Source: Eutypella sp. D-1 (taxonomy: Eukaryota > Ascomycota > Sordariomycetes > Xylariales > Diatrypaceae). Taken from it: a stretch of 64,000 nt of DNA. Position numbers and translations under genes: made by a program. Shown here piece by piece: positions 1-10,461 of the stretch; positions within the stretch are counted from its first letter, which is position 1, and every line of letters starts with the position of its first letter. Under the pieces are notes generated by a model that saw nothing but the letters and a program-made list of their open reading frames with translations, ran no database searches and was not told the origin of the DNA. Location of the stretch: positions 2,232,001 to 2,296,000 of the forward strand of contig JAJTTP010000003.1 in the NCBI GenBank assembly GCA_023313575.1, written 5' to 3'.

Positions 1-365
1 CCTATTCAACGAGGTCCTAGGACTCGACCAGTGGCTATAGATATCACGTTAGACTTCCATTGAATTCCAGGTTCTGCAATCACATGGTAAGATGTATTGT
101 GGTTCCATCAATCTACATTTACTTTTGAGGCATATAGCTGCTACAATTTAGAAACAGCAGTATTGGATAGAATTCTAGTAGGCCTCAGCACAAATCATAT
201 GTGGATATCCCTGCTTCAGACGTGAAAATAATGGTGTGTGATTGGCAAGACTTTGTGCTAGATCAGTTACCGATATGTTAGTTAGGCGGAGCCTGGGACC
301 TTATTGAATCATGTAAACACCACAGTCTATATCAATGCCCAATAATACTGCCTCGCTGCTCATCT
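1..365. other. Intergenic, nothing recognised
   Basis: Sequence downstream of the HNH nuclease stop codon. I see no reading frame of interest, RNA gene or repeat. Part of it is presumably the 3' UTR of that gene. Confidence 0.5.
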
Positions 366-1231
366 TCAGCACGTATTCAACATAGACGTGAGAGCGGTCT
401 TCTCAGCACTCGTGACAGTCAAGTCGTAGTAAGACTTAACTGCCACGTAACTCTTGGCATAAGTGCAGTAGAAGCTGGACAGCGGGGGCTTCCATTGATC
501 TGGACTCTTGTCTCCCTTGCTGCTGTTGACATTGTCCGTCACTGCCCATAGCTGCGGCCGGGTAAGGTCGTTGGCGAATGCCTGTCGCTGCGAAGTCGTC
601 CATTTAGACGCACCAGACTGGGGGAGGGTATCGTAGATTCAGTATTTACGTGTAACACACTTCCCAAATGCATAAACGAACGGAGGTTGACTTCACTTAC
701 AAGCCAAGCATTCTTCAGGGGGACCATGTGGTCAATATCGACGTCAGACGGGGAGGTCCAAGTAGCACCATCGTAGGGACTCTTCCAACTACCCGAGGTC
801 GGGTAACAATCCGACCCAACGGTGACGCCAGTGCCATCACGCTTGAGGACGGATTCCCGCGTGCTGCAGCCGCCCGACTCTATCCAGTGCGGAAACAAGT
901 CCCTGTCATATGTTCCATCGTCTACCTGCGTCGCTACGCTCAACGCGGCCAGCTGGGATTTGGCATTAGACGCCGACGGTATACCTCCCTATCGTGTGCA
1001 ATACGGTCAGTCGAGGGTGATCACAAGTTATTGTCAGGCCAAAAAGGTCGCTGTCGGCGGCTGGTCGACGTTCAATCAAATGATATAGGCGTAGGATAAA
1101 AACGGGCAGGGTATACCAACCGGAGTGGGAGCAGGAGCCGGCGCTGCTACGGGGGCGGGCTCTGGAATAGGGGTAGCAGTAACCGTGAAGCACGCGGAGA
1201 GGAGTCCGCCGAGGATGAAAGTCGACCTCAT
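366..1231 (-). CDS. Secreted HNH (DUF1524/GmrSD-like) nuclease
   Basis: Predicted secreted endonuclease of the fungal HNH family, probably extracellular DNA hydrolysis. Three exons: 1231-1117, 984-701, 617-366 (216 aa). The ATG at 1231 opens a signal peptide (MRSTFILGGLLSACFTVTA) followed by a Pro/Ala linker. The core has FPHWI, a Cys pair, SPYDGATW and the catalytic DIDHMVPL. The last exon carries QLWAVTDNVN, KGDKSPDQW and a Cys near FYCTYA, ending in a Cys. Intron 1 (132 nt) lies between two copies of GGTATACC; intron 2 is 83 nt (GTAAGT...CCCCAG). The His in DIDH and the downstream Asn are intact, so the enzyme looks functional. Exon borders follow phase and family similarity. Confidence 0.9.
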
Positions 1232-2392
1232 TCTGGATTAGACGGCAGCCTAGCTGCAGCGATGTTATTCAAGATAGACATTCACAGAGAACGCAGGAGA
1301 CGCCCTTTTATAATAGAAAGGGGGTGCGGTTTGACCGCCATCCAATTAGGTCGTATATCATTCCGATGCCAGTGCTTATCGGAGGGGAATCGTGGGTTCA
1401 ATGAAATAGTTCAGGTTCTCGGAGAACGACCGCATCAACTGACTGTCACACAGGCGAAAAGTGCCGGCCATACTATCCATATTCGGAAGGTATCTAAGGG
1501 GGATGTAGCAACACGATGCAAACGAAGTCAATCTTATTGGCCAGAGACACCTAAACGCGACGAGGCATTTCGCGAAAAGGGGCCAAGCCATTTCGGGGAC
1601 AGAAGATGTCTAGCGAAACTGGCAGCCAAAGCCAAGGGCAATCGCACATGCTCCGGTCCAGTCATTGATTGGATAACTTATTGTAGTCTCCAAGCATATC
1701 GAACTTCTTTCGAATATCCCACCATGCCGGATTCAGCCATCGCACACGCCTGAATAAGATACTATCCCGCCAACGCCGAGATGTGTACGGGATAGTAAAA
1801 GTCCAAACGTGCTGGGTGTGATTGCAAGCCCAGCCAAGTCTCCGAGCTTATCAATAAGCCACGCAGCCACGGCGCCTCCACCAGCGGAGAAGACATGAAA
1901 GCCGCGATCTCCCCCACACTGCCGGGCTCGGGAGTGAGATCTCGGCAATCGCCGCGGCGTTCTGGGCCATTGAACGTCTACCTCGAGAGCTGGCCGATAA
2001 GCCATGTGATGTACGCCGAGGAAATGCGGAGTAATTCGTACCAAGGCCCAATTGGTCACTACTATCGTTGCAATTGAATTACCTACTTCAGCTACGTACG
2101 CCGGCACTAAACAATCGATCAGATACAGCCAATGCAGCCAGCCGATACCACCCCATGACCTCGATATACGAAATGTTGGCTCCCACGTCTCGATGCTATC
2201 TGAGTATCGGAGTAGGTACTACTACATTCCGTGGCGAATACTATGCAAATGCTGGGCTTTAATAGACGGCCGACAACAATCTGGCGGCCCGTTGTAACTG
2301 TCACAAAAATGGAGGTGCAGTATTGCTGATTATCAAGGACCTCACTACTAGAAGTATGCATCTAGAAGAATGACACCCGGTTGACGAGGCAT
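1232..2392. other. Intergenic stretch without a supported gene
   Basis: About 1.16 kb between the nuclease and the AIG2-like gene. Open frames on both strands (up to 163 codons at 1262-1753 +, and 124 codons at 1733-2107 -) show no family signature I recognise and no convincing splice pattern. Part of this is the nuclease promoter. Confidence 0.4.
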
Positions 2393-2869
2393 ATGAGTAT
2401 GCACCACGGCATTGACGCGACTATGCCGCAGCACAGTCATTCAACTGTCAACGGTACCAGCCCGGGCTTAAAACCAATACTCATCTGGCATTTCTTCTAC
2501 GGGAGTCCAGCTGATTGGGACGTTTTAGCGCGGGTGCTACAGCGGGACGCAATCCGCACAACGGCGCTGAAGCCGGCTTGGGTCCACATCGGCCGACTGA
2601 CAAAGCGGGCGGGAAAGTACCGCGCCCTGCTGCACGCGGACGAAGCATTGGCTGTGGATGGATCGGCATTCAGGGTGAAGATGCGGGAAGAGGATGCGCT
2701 GCGGCACTACGAGACGGAGCGGTGCACGGCCGTACGGTGCCGTGCCCAGTTGCTCGGCGCTGGGGAGTTCAGCAACGAAAAGGAGGCTGATGGGCTTACA
2801 TTTCATTTCTTGGGTCAATTGAAGAGTGTCTATAAATTGATATACCGCCTGAAATGCTCTAATCACTGA
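2393..2869 (+). CDS. Gamma-glutamylcyclotransferase / AIG2-like small protein
   Basis: Single-exon frame of 158 aa resembling the GGCT/AIG2-like fold, which in characterised members cleaves gamma-glutamyl peptides. The signature is the N-terminal FFYGSPADWDVLARVL (FYGSL-type motif), then the GKYRAL segment and EDALRHYETERC, whose Glu sits where the family catalytic acid lies. The frame continues upstream to a TTG; the first ATG is 2393, and a second ATG follows two codons later. After GLTFHFLG the C-terminus no longer resembles relatives and ends in a short basic tail, so the 3' end could be altered or truncated. No neighbour suggests a pathway. Confidence 0.6.
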   Translation: MSMHHGIDATMPQHSHSTVNGTSPGLKPILIWHFFYGSPADWDVLARVLQRDAIRTTALKPAWVHIGRLTKRAGKYRALLHADEALAVDGSAFRVKMREEDALRHYETERCTAVRCRAQLLGAGEFSNEKEADGLTFHFLGQLKSVYKLIYRLKCSNH

Positions 2870-3541
2870 TACCCCAGACTTCAACTTGTAGATATTCCTT
2901 GAGTAAAGACCGATCCGCCTTCTTTGCGGCGCCACGATCACAATAAGTAGAGAAATGAGGGATACCGGACCAACGAGGCTAATAATGCCTTGCTAACCCC
3001 CATCCACTGTTGCCCTACTAGGCTGATAAAAGAACTGGTATCTTCGCATAGAAAAGGAGCCTTTCAATGCCCGATTGACGGTGGTATTGATCATGAAGAA
3101 TGGGTGGGGAATACGCGAAGGGGGGGTGGGGGGTGGACTGCAGCTACCGTGTAAATGACTACTTGGACCAGCTAACTACACCTGCGACGATGTCTAGAAG
3201 CGGACAAAGTTCCATGGTTCCAGGAAGTGAACTAGCGCTTTTGAAGGGCATCAATGACGTCCCTGTAGGCTGAATGTCATCATATCTTTCTTTTTAGAAA
3301 AGTCATTCCTCTACGATATCAAAAATAGCTATAGTTGCAACCTATTATCCCCAGTCAATAGTTTCGCAAATGTGGTGTGTATAGATGGGCTTACTAGTTT
3401 CGTCCAGCGCTTGAGTGAGTAATAAACCGCGGCAAGCGTTTCATGTTGACAGGGGGTGTCGTATTGGTAAAAGCTATAAAAGCCCTAGCTCCCCCGATGG
3501 GGTTCGCCTACTAAACGGCGCCCGTAGAGACCGAAACAGAG
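2870..3541. other. Intergenic, promoter side of HET gene 1
   Basis: About 670 nt with no gene. It holds a G-rich stretch at about 3119-3135 (two runs of six or more G separated by one T) and AT-rich sequence further on. Presumed promoter of the HET gene lies at the right-hand end. Confidence 0.4.
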
Positions 3542-5614
3542 ATGGAAGTCTGGAACGCCGACGTTGTTTCTCTGCTCTACCGCCCGTTGGAAGGCGAGCT
3601 TCCGCTACGTCTACTTAAACTTCTGCCCGGGGCGCAAGGGCAGCCCATCGAGTGCGAGCTCGTCCCGACGAATCTCGGAGACGCAACCGAGCACTATGAA
3701 GCAACTTCGTACACCTGGGGCTCCCCCGAGGATCCCCAGACGATTACCTGTAATGGAGTGGACATGAAGATACAGAAGAACGCCTTTGGCATGCTGAACG
3801 GCGTGCGTTGGCCGGATCGGGCGAGAATGATATGGGTCGATGCGATCTGCATCGACCAGTCGAACGTCGATGAACGTGCGTCGCAGGTGTCGATGATGAG
3901 CCAGATATATCGGCAGGCGAAGAGCGTGCTCGTCTGGCTTGGGCCGCCTGACGATTCCAGCACCATCGCCATGAATTACACCAGAACTTTGGACTACGCT
4001 ACCCTTGCAGAGCAGTACAAAGATACTACAGAGCAGATGGATATGCTTCAGGAATCAGCTTTTCAACACAAGAGCTACATCTTCGACGAGACTGACCAGT
4101 CGGAACCCTTCAAGGATCTAGTGTTCGCGGTTCTGAGGTTCCTGCAACGGCCCTGGTTCAAACGAGTCTGGATTCAACAAGAAGCCGCGCTGTGCCGCCA
4201 CACCCGGGTGTTCTGCGGCACGGACTCGGTAGATTGGGATCAGTTGTTCTCCCTGGCCTGGGTGATGCACCCGAGACAGGTCGGTGATTACCCGGAGTAC
4301 ATCGAGGAGGCGCTCGGCACCGTCTTCCACAGCATGACGGCCATCCTCGAGATCCAGAGGTTCAGGATCCGCACCTTCAACGATATCTATAAGTCGAGCC
4401 GCACAAACATCTACCTGCTCGAGACGCTACACAGCGTACGGCGATTCGGCGCGACGGACCATCGGGATAAGGTCTTCGCGCTGCAGAACCTCGCGACGGA
4501 CTCGGATCAGTGGGTCGAAGTAGATTACCGCGTGCCCTGGCAGATAGTATATCTGGAAGTCGGTCAGAAAAGTCTCGCGAATGGCTGGCTCGACTTCCTG
4601 GAGGACGCCGGAAAGGCGCGACACGAGGCGGGAAGCGCGCTCCCTTCGTGGGCCCCGGACTATCGGGGCGGCGAGACAGACTCGTCTATCCGAGAGCACC
4701 CCTCATGGATGCCCGGTGGTGGGATTTCTGGGCTGGGGGCGCGGCGGCCTAACTCCGCGGGGACCGTCCACCTGCTGCCGAAGAAACACAGGCGGAGATT
4801 GGAATTGCCGAAGGAGCTTAAGGGGTTCAGCGGTGCTCGAAAACAACTCCTCCAGAGCTTCGCGAGCGTGAAGTGTACGATGTCTGATGAGATTGTATAC
4901 CTCAGCAAGACCCGAGACGATTTACCTTCAGAGGTAGATGCTACATTCACCAGCGCCTATCCACATATAATCAGGGAGGATTTGCAGCATATAGAAACGC
5001 TCGAGTCGCAGACGTACTTGAATGATGAGTCCGTATCAGACTCTTACAAACTGTGTCTGGTATTTGGGCGGGACGTAGCCGGAGATATAACCGACGCGGA
5101 ATTCGTACAGGACAATTGGGACAACTGGATGCGATGGATGGGGGACGGCGGGCCCGACCAGTGGCAGGGGAGAAGCCGGCCCCCGGAATTCTACTCGTGC
5201 GTCCGCGCTTCGCGCGTTTTCGACCACTTTCGCTTCGCCGTGACGAGACACGGCTATTTCTGCCTCGTCACGCACCATGCCGAGCTTCGCGACGAAGTCG
5301 CCATATTCCCAGGCTACCCTCTCGCCGTCGTCATTCGCCCGTGGAGTCCGTCGCCCATCACGCAGCCGCAGGGTCCCGACTGCGAGTACCATGAGTTCGT
5401 CGGCGACGCGTACGTACACGGCATGATGAGGAACGAGGCGCAGTGCATCATTGAGGAATTCGGTTGTAGGTACAGGCCGTCGGAGGCGCAGCGGGACAAG
5501 ATGGCGCGAGCGTCGGATTCCGGGAACGGCGAAGGGTGGAGGACTCTTGGCTTCAGCGGCAACTACTCAAGGATTCTACCGACGTTAGGTGCTCAACGTG
5601 TCAAGTTGGTTTAG
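3542..5614 (+). CDS. HET domain protein 1 (heterokaryon incompatibility type)
   Basis: Intronless 690-aa protein of the HET family (PF06985), whose members act in non-self recognition and programmed cell death in filamentous fungi. The HET core is at roughly residues 50-260: EATSYTWGSPED (52-63), a conserved IWVDAICIDQ (97-106) and SQIYRQAKSVLVWLG (120-134). The long C-terminal half has no NACHT, WD40, ankyrin or other partner domain I can recognise. The start ATG follows AACAGAG. It is convergent with the lipase, 184 bp away. The target and partner locus cannot be told from sequence. No internal stop or frameshift, so it is likely functional. Confidence 0.93.
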   Translation: MEVWNADVVSLLYRPLEGELPLRLLKLLPGAQGQPIECELVPTNLGDATEHYEATSYTWGSPEDPQTITCNGVDMKIQKNAFGMLNGVRWPDRARMIWVDAICIDQSNVDERASQVSMMSQIYRQAKSVLVWLGPPDDSSTIAMNYTRTLDYATLAEQYKDTTEQMDMLQESAFQHKSYIFDETDQSEPFKDLVFAVLRFLQRPWFKRVWIQQEAALCRHTRVFCGTDSVDWDQLFSLAWVMHPRQVGDYPEYIEEALGTVFHSMTAILEIQRFRIRTFNDIYKSSRTNIYLLETLHSVRRFGATDHRDKVFALQNLATDSDQWVEVDYRVPWQIVYLEVGQKSLANGWLDFLEDAGKARHEAGSALPSWAPDYRGGETDSSIREHPSWMPGGGISGLGARRPNSAGTVHLLPKKHRRRLELPKELKGFSGARKQLLQSFASVKCTMSDEIVYLSKTRDDLPSEVDATFTSAYPHIIREDLQHIETLESQTYLNDESVSDSYKLCLVFGRDVAGDITDAEFVQDNWDNWMRWMGDGGPDQWQGRSRPPEFYSCVRASRVFDHFRFAVTRHGYFCLVTHHAELRDEVAIFPGYPLAVVIRPWSPSPITQPQGPDCEYHEFVGDAYVHGMMRNEAQCIIEEFGCRYRPSEAQRDKMARASDSGNGEGWRTLGFSGNYSRILPTLGAQRVKLV

Positions 5615-5798
5615 ATCCGATTACTCTTACTTGAACTCCGGCTACTACCTTTGATATACCTCTTGGGATTTAAAGCCTGCCAATATGACTTGTATGTGGT
5701 GTCTACATTACTTGACACCGTCGTAACATATTGTATCGCATAGGTCATTATAAGCCGCATCTACATACAAAGTGTCCCCATAACCGGCAAGTCTTATC

Positions 5799-6924
5799 TT
5801 ACGTCCTCGTGACATATTCGCGCAAAGAAACCTCGGGCCACCCACAGAGGGTCATGGTCTGACCGTACTTGATAAGTTCCGGCAGTAGGCCCCCGTATTC
5901 CCCCTTCCACTCCGGACTGAGACCGGGTGCGAGTGTACTACGGCACTCATCGGGTCCGATCGCAGCCGCCGTCCCCACATGCGTGTCGCGGTTCTCTAGC
6001 GCGTCGAAGATGGCCTTGTGACTCGCGGCCTCCCACAGTAGAGACTCGTGGGTGAAGAAGCGGGGTAGGCGGCCCCGCCTGAGCGCGGTGGGTGCGCAGG
6101 CCTTGAAGAGATCGACATTGCTAGCGAGCGGGCCGCTCAGCCTCCAAGCGTCGCGGAAACCGCCTAATCGCTCGCCGAAGAAGCCGGGCTGGACGACTTG
6201 GTCGGTGCTGGAGCCGATGTTGGTGGTGGGCACGAGGGCACGGGTGCCGCCGGACCGTAGCAGCGCGGTGATGAAGTTGGACCACGGCAGCTGCTGGACC
6301 ACGGCCTCGGTATACCGCTTTAGATAGAAGAGCGGCACCATCATCCACGACCCGCGGTACGAGGGCCCGAGCGCGATGTGCTGCCGGACTTCGTCGCGGG
6401 TCTCCGGGTAGAAGGTCAGGGCCCACTGCGTGATGAGGGCGCCGGCGGACCAGGAGATGATCGAGACGCCGTCGGGCGACGGATACTGGTCAGCGAGCTT
6501 CTTGATGGCGTGGCTGATGAACTCGGCGCTGCGCTGCCCATCCATCATGAGTCGTTCGGGCACAGCGACATAGCAAGGCTGGAACCCCCGCGCCACCAGG
6601 GGCGGGACAAGAGTATGTTCCCAGTTAAGCTGGGGGCTGAGAGACAGACGAATTAGCTGATTAAGGCCGTGGCAATTATCTCTCTGGAAAGGAAGGGGAG
6701 ACTCACGTCACGCCAGTGCCATGTACAAGCAACACAACGCCCTTTGGTTTATCTACGTGCGCTGGCCATGACACGGCTTCATCTAACAACGATACATCTA
6801 TCGTATAGGCGGGATCGGAGCCACTGGGTGCTGGAAGACTATCCTGGTCCCCTGCATCTCTCTTTATAGCCCATAAAGTGACTACAACTGTCACAGTTAC
6901 TGATATATATCGAGCCCATGCCAT
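5799..6924 (-). CDS. CALB-like triacylglycerol lipase / esterase, membrane-anchored or secreted
   Basis: Alpha/beta hydrolase of the Candida antarctica lipase B type. Exons 6924-6707 and 6636-5799, 70-nt intron (GTGAGT...CTCTCAG), 351 aa. The frame extends upstream only to a TTG, so the first ATG is 6924, giving an N-terminal hydrophobic segment (about residues 5-20) that is a signal peptide or signal anchor. Then come VVLLVHGTG (oxyanion region, 63-71), the nucleophile motif SWSAG (Ser136; CALB has TWSQG), an Asp in PTTNIGSSTDQVVQP matching the CALB PTTNLYSATDE region, and a candidate catalytic His in FFTHES. All three triad residues are present. Substrate is not predictable. Confidence 0.88.
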
Positions 6925-7705
6925 TCTTTCGATAAGTTTAGGATCAGCAATATCCCAAATCGAAAGAATGTTCAAGAGTGCTCAAGAGGGCTGTGGCAGA
7001 AGCCGAAGTGCATTTGCTTTATCTTCCCGACTGCTTCGAAAGGATTCATTGCCACAACTACCATATTGGGATGTAAAAAGAGTCGTGCGGCACCACGGTG
7101 CGATTTATGTGGAGATCAGCCCATCTCATGACACCTGGACCGATATAAATAACCACTGGCTATGCATGTCTAGGTAGGTATTGATGGGCAGTGCATTCTA
7201 TTCGTCGTTTTCATGTCTTTGGTGGTTAGTGATGGGTCTGATCAAACCCCCCTTGACCCCTTAGAGCTTCACTAGTGTTCCTCCCTTGCCTCCTTATCCT
7301 CCTACTATTCCTTACCTGTCTTGAGCATTAATAACGGGATTATGAATATTCAAGTAGTGCGAATTATGACTGAAACAAGTATTGTAGTTGTATCTGCTTA
7401 TCTACAATCGATAAAGCTGAGGAGGAGGGGTGACAAGAGAGAGCTCGCAGGCTAGCTAAAGCTCCATGCACAATAGCGGGGCAACACGGGCTTAATGCGC
7501 GAACATTTGTGTCACTTACTACATTAACCTGGAAGTTCCAGGACGATTTATTCCCCAATTGAAACTCGCCCTCTTTTTTTTCCTCTTTTTTTCTCCCCGT
7601 CCTTCCAAAGAAAAAGCATGGTAAATTGCACCTGCTACGCAAAGCCATATCCTCCCTCCTAGTCAAGTCTCGGAGGATAATGAGCCTTCGCCAAATCATT
7701 CCGAC
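6925..7705. promoter_or_regulatory. Divergent intergenic region between lipase (-) and PUS1 (+)
   Basis: About 780 nt shared by two divergent genes. A pyrimidine-rich tract at about 7570-7600, 105 nt upstream of the PUS1 ATG, is typical of filamentous-fungal core promoters. No clear TATA box chosen. No other gene seen. Confidence 0.45.
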
Positions 7706-9928
7706 ATGGCTACGGAACCCGACTCGAGCAGCAATGGCACTGCATTCTCCTCAAAACCCGACGAGAATAGCATATCTTTCAAGCTTTCTCCTACTACCAA
7801 TCCTGCCAATGCCGAGCGCGACGAGTCGAAGGACATTTCTAACAACACCGGTTCCAGCGAGAGAAATGGCGACGCAAATAACCGTCGAAATCAACGATCA
7901 GGTCCCAATCGGGGTCGAGGTAGAGGAGACCGCGGTGGACGAGGAGATAGAGGAGGTGGAAGAGGCCGGGATCAAGAGCGCAAACGAAAAGAGTGAGTAT
8001 AAAAAGGGGAAGAGGAGGGGGAGGAAAAGAGGAAGAGTATAGGAAGAAGAGAGAAGTTGAGGCTTTCTTATTTTTTTTAAGATCCCAAACCAACCAACCT
8101 GCTAACCAGTGAATCGTGGTGGTCGCGGTCGCAGGCGAGGAGCTCGTGGACCAGATGATAGGCGCGAACGCAATGCCGAATGGCGGGAACAAAAACGTAG
8201 GCGCGTAAACGAAGACGGCACCTCTGCTATACCGGAGGACAGCTACATGAGCATTCCCTTCTCCGAAGCTGAGATCGCCGCCGAAGAGCGCCGCCCGAAG
8301 CGCAAGGTTGCCGTTCTGATCGGCTACTCAGGTACTGGTTATCACGGCCTACAGATCAACCACAAGGACAAGACGATCGAGGGCGACATCTTCGCTGCTT
8401 TAGTCGCCGCCAAGGCCATTTCCAAGGCCAACGCCGACGATCCCCGCAAGTCCAGTTTCGTCCGCTGCGCCCGCACCGACAAGGGTGTTCACGCTGCCGG
8501 TAATATGATCTCCTTGAAGCTCATTATCGAGGATCCGGACGTCGTTAAGAACATAAATGAGGCCCTGCCCCCGCAGATCCGCGTCTGGGGAATTGTCCGC
8601 ACCAACAATGCCTTCAGTTGCTACCAGGCCTGCGACTCCCGCTGGTACGAGTATTTAATGCCCAGCTACTGTCTGCTCCCGCCCCATCCCGAGAGTTTTC
8701 TCGGCAAGAAGGTGCTTGAGTCGGTCAAGGAGAAGGGCATCGAGGACGAGTACGCGGAGCGGCTAGGTGAGGTCAAGGATTACTGGGCAGAGGTCGAGGA
8801 AAATGATATCAAGCCTATACTCGAAAGCTTGGAGCCGGATATACGCGAGGCTGTGATACAACGCATACATTCGGCGGAGAAGGACGAGGTTGCTCAAGAG
8901 GGATCAGCACGACAAGAAGCCAAGGATGGGGCCCCAGGCGAGGAGAAGCCCGAAGTAGTGAAGGAGTCAGAGGATGCCAATATACAAGACTCAGGAAATG
9001 CTGCCGCGGAAGGATCCACGGTCGCGGCGGATTTGGCGTCGGCAGCGCCTGGAGAGCCGGAGACAGCAGAGTTGGCGGATGCGACGGAAACGAAAGAAGA
9101 GAGGAATGCGAAGCTTTTTCCGGTAGACGCCGCGCTCAGACGGATAAAGGCGGCATACGTGGCCGCGAAACGGCGATACCGAGTTTCTCCTGATCGGATC
9201 ACGCAGCTACAGCGCGCGCTCGACCAGTACGTCGGCACGCGAAACTACCATAACTACACGATCCATAAGACCTTCCAGGAACCGTCGGCGAAGCGGCTGA
9301 TTAAGTCGTTCGTGGCAGATGCGGAGCCGATCCAAATCAACGACACGCAGTGGCTGTCCCTCAAGGTGCACGGGCAGTCCTTCATGATGCACCAGATCCG
9401 CAAGATGGTCGGGCTCGCGGTGATGGCGACGCGGTGCGGCGCAAACGCCCCCGAAGCCCTCATCCCCGAGACCTACGGCCCCGCCCGCATCAGCATCCCC
9501 CGTGCTCCCGGGCTCGGGCTACTTCTCGAGCGGCCCGTCTTCGACTCGTACAACCGCCGCGCCGTTGATAACCTCAACCTCGAGACGCTCGACTACGCCA
9601 ATTACGAGGCGGAGATCCGCAAGTTCAAGGACGAATTCATATACCGCCACATCTTCGAGCTCGAAGAGAAGGAGAACTCGTAAGCCCCCCAATATCCCTA
9701 CGTGATTCCCGAGTGAATCCAAATCTATTGATCCAACCTTACTCACGCGAATATAGATTCCACACGTTCTTCCACCAGATTGACAACTTCAAGTCGGACT
9801 GCTTCCTGTGGGTCACGGCTGGTGGCATTGAGTCCGCAAAACAGAAGACTGGCCCAGCCGCAACTTTACCCGAGGAGCTCGAAGGAGGCGGTGAGGAAGA
9901 AGAGGACCCTGAAGGTGGTGAGGGTTGA
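7706..9928 (+). CDS. PUS1: tRNA pseudouridine synthase 1 (TruA family)
   Basis: Isomerises uridines in tRNA (and some other RNAs); nuclear. Exons 7706-7992, 8135-9679, 9757-9928 (667 aa). The N-terminus is an RG-rich basic tail (GRGRGDRGGRGD). The TruA core starts at KRKVAVLIGYSGTGYHG; the catalytic Asp is in RCARTDKGVHAAGN (about D211). RWYEYLMPSY and, after an acidic Ala/Glu-rich insertion, GTRNYHNYT and FMMHQIRKMVGL complete the fold. For intron 1 I place the acceptor at 8134 rather than the CAG at 8109: the branch-site CTAAC lies at 8102-8106, too close to 8109, and only 8134 keeps frame with donor GTGAGT at 7993. The last exon encodes a conserved FHxFFHQIDxF-like tail. Confidence 0.95.
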
Positions 9929-10461
9929 GCCGAGGGAATTGTCAAGGGGTCTACTTGGATGAGCGAGACGGATGGGGCGTAATAAAAAAAGCGAACTCAC
10001 TAAGGCTAATCTACCTTTTGATACCCAGCATACAGACCCAGTTGTTGCGTTGCACATAGATAGAATTCAGATTGCAGTCAAGTCTGGAGCTGCTGCACAC
10101 GGTCACGAGGTCCACAATTAAGTAACGAAGAATAATCTGCAGGGAAAACAACCGTGATGAAAATTCGTAGAATCTAGGAGATACCATATCTATCCATGGT
10201 GAAAATCATTAACTGTGATAAAAACGCCAATCCAACCCCCCGTTTCCGGTCCCGTGTCCATGACGGTCCATTACTGAGCCAGTGATATCCCCCCCTCGGA
10301 GGTTTCTTCCCTAAACGCCGTCACAAATGCACTCTAACATGGGAGGGGGAAAGTAAGATCACGGTGACCATGACCGACTTCCAAATAATGCATCCCGCCT
10401 CACACATATCCCTCGCTCGATAAAAGGAAATGCCACACCGTCAATCGACATAAATGCTCGC
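9929..10461. other. Convergent 3' intergenic region
   Basis: 533 nt between the ends of PUS1 (+) and the acidic Q-rich gene (-). Presumed 3' UTRs of both. No reading frame or repeat of note. Confidence 0.5.

Noticed and set aside
1262..1753. 163-codon plus-strand frame
   Set aside because: Unrecognised composition; no homology signature.
1733..2107. Minus-strand frame of 124 codons near the nuclease gene; a few residues faintly recall small fungal secreted Cys-rich families
   Set aside because: Similarity is too thin, Cys positions are not conserved, and no signal peptide or splice pattern fits.
3542..6924. HET gene 1 and lipase as one functional module
   Set aside because: They are merely convergent neighbours; nothing in the sequence links them.
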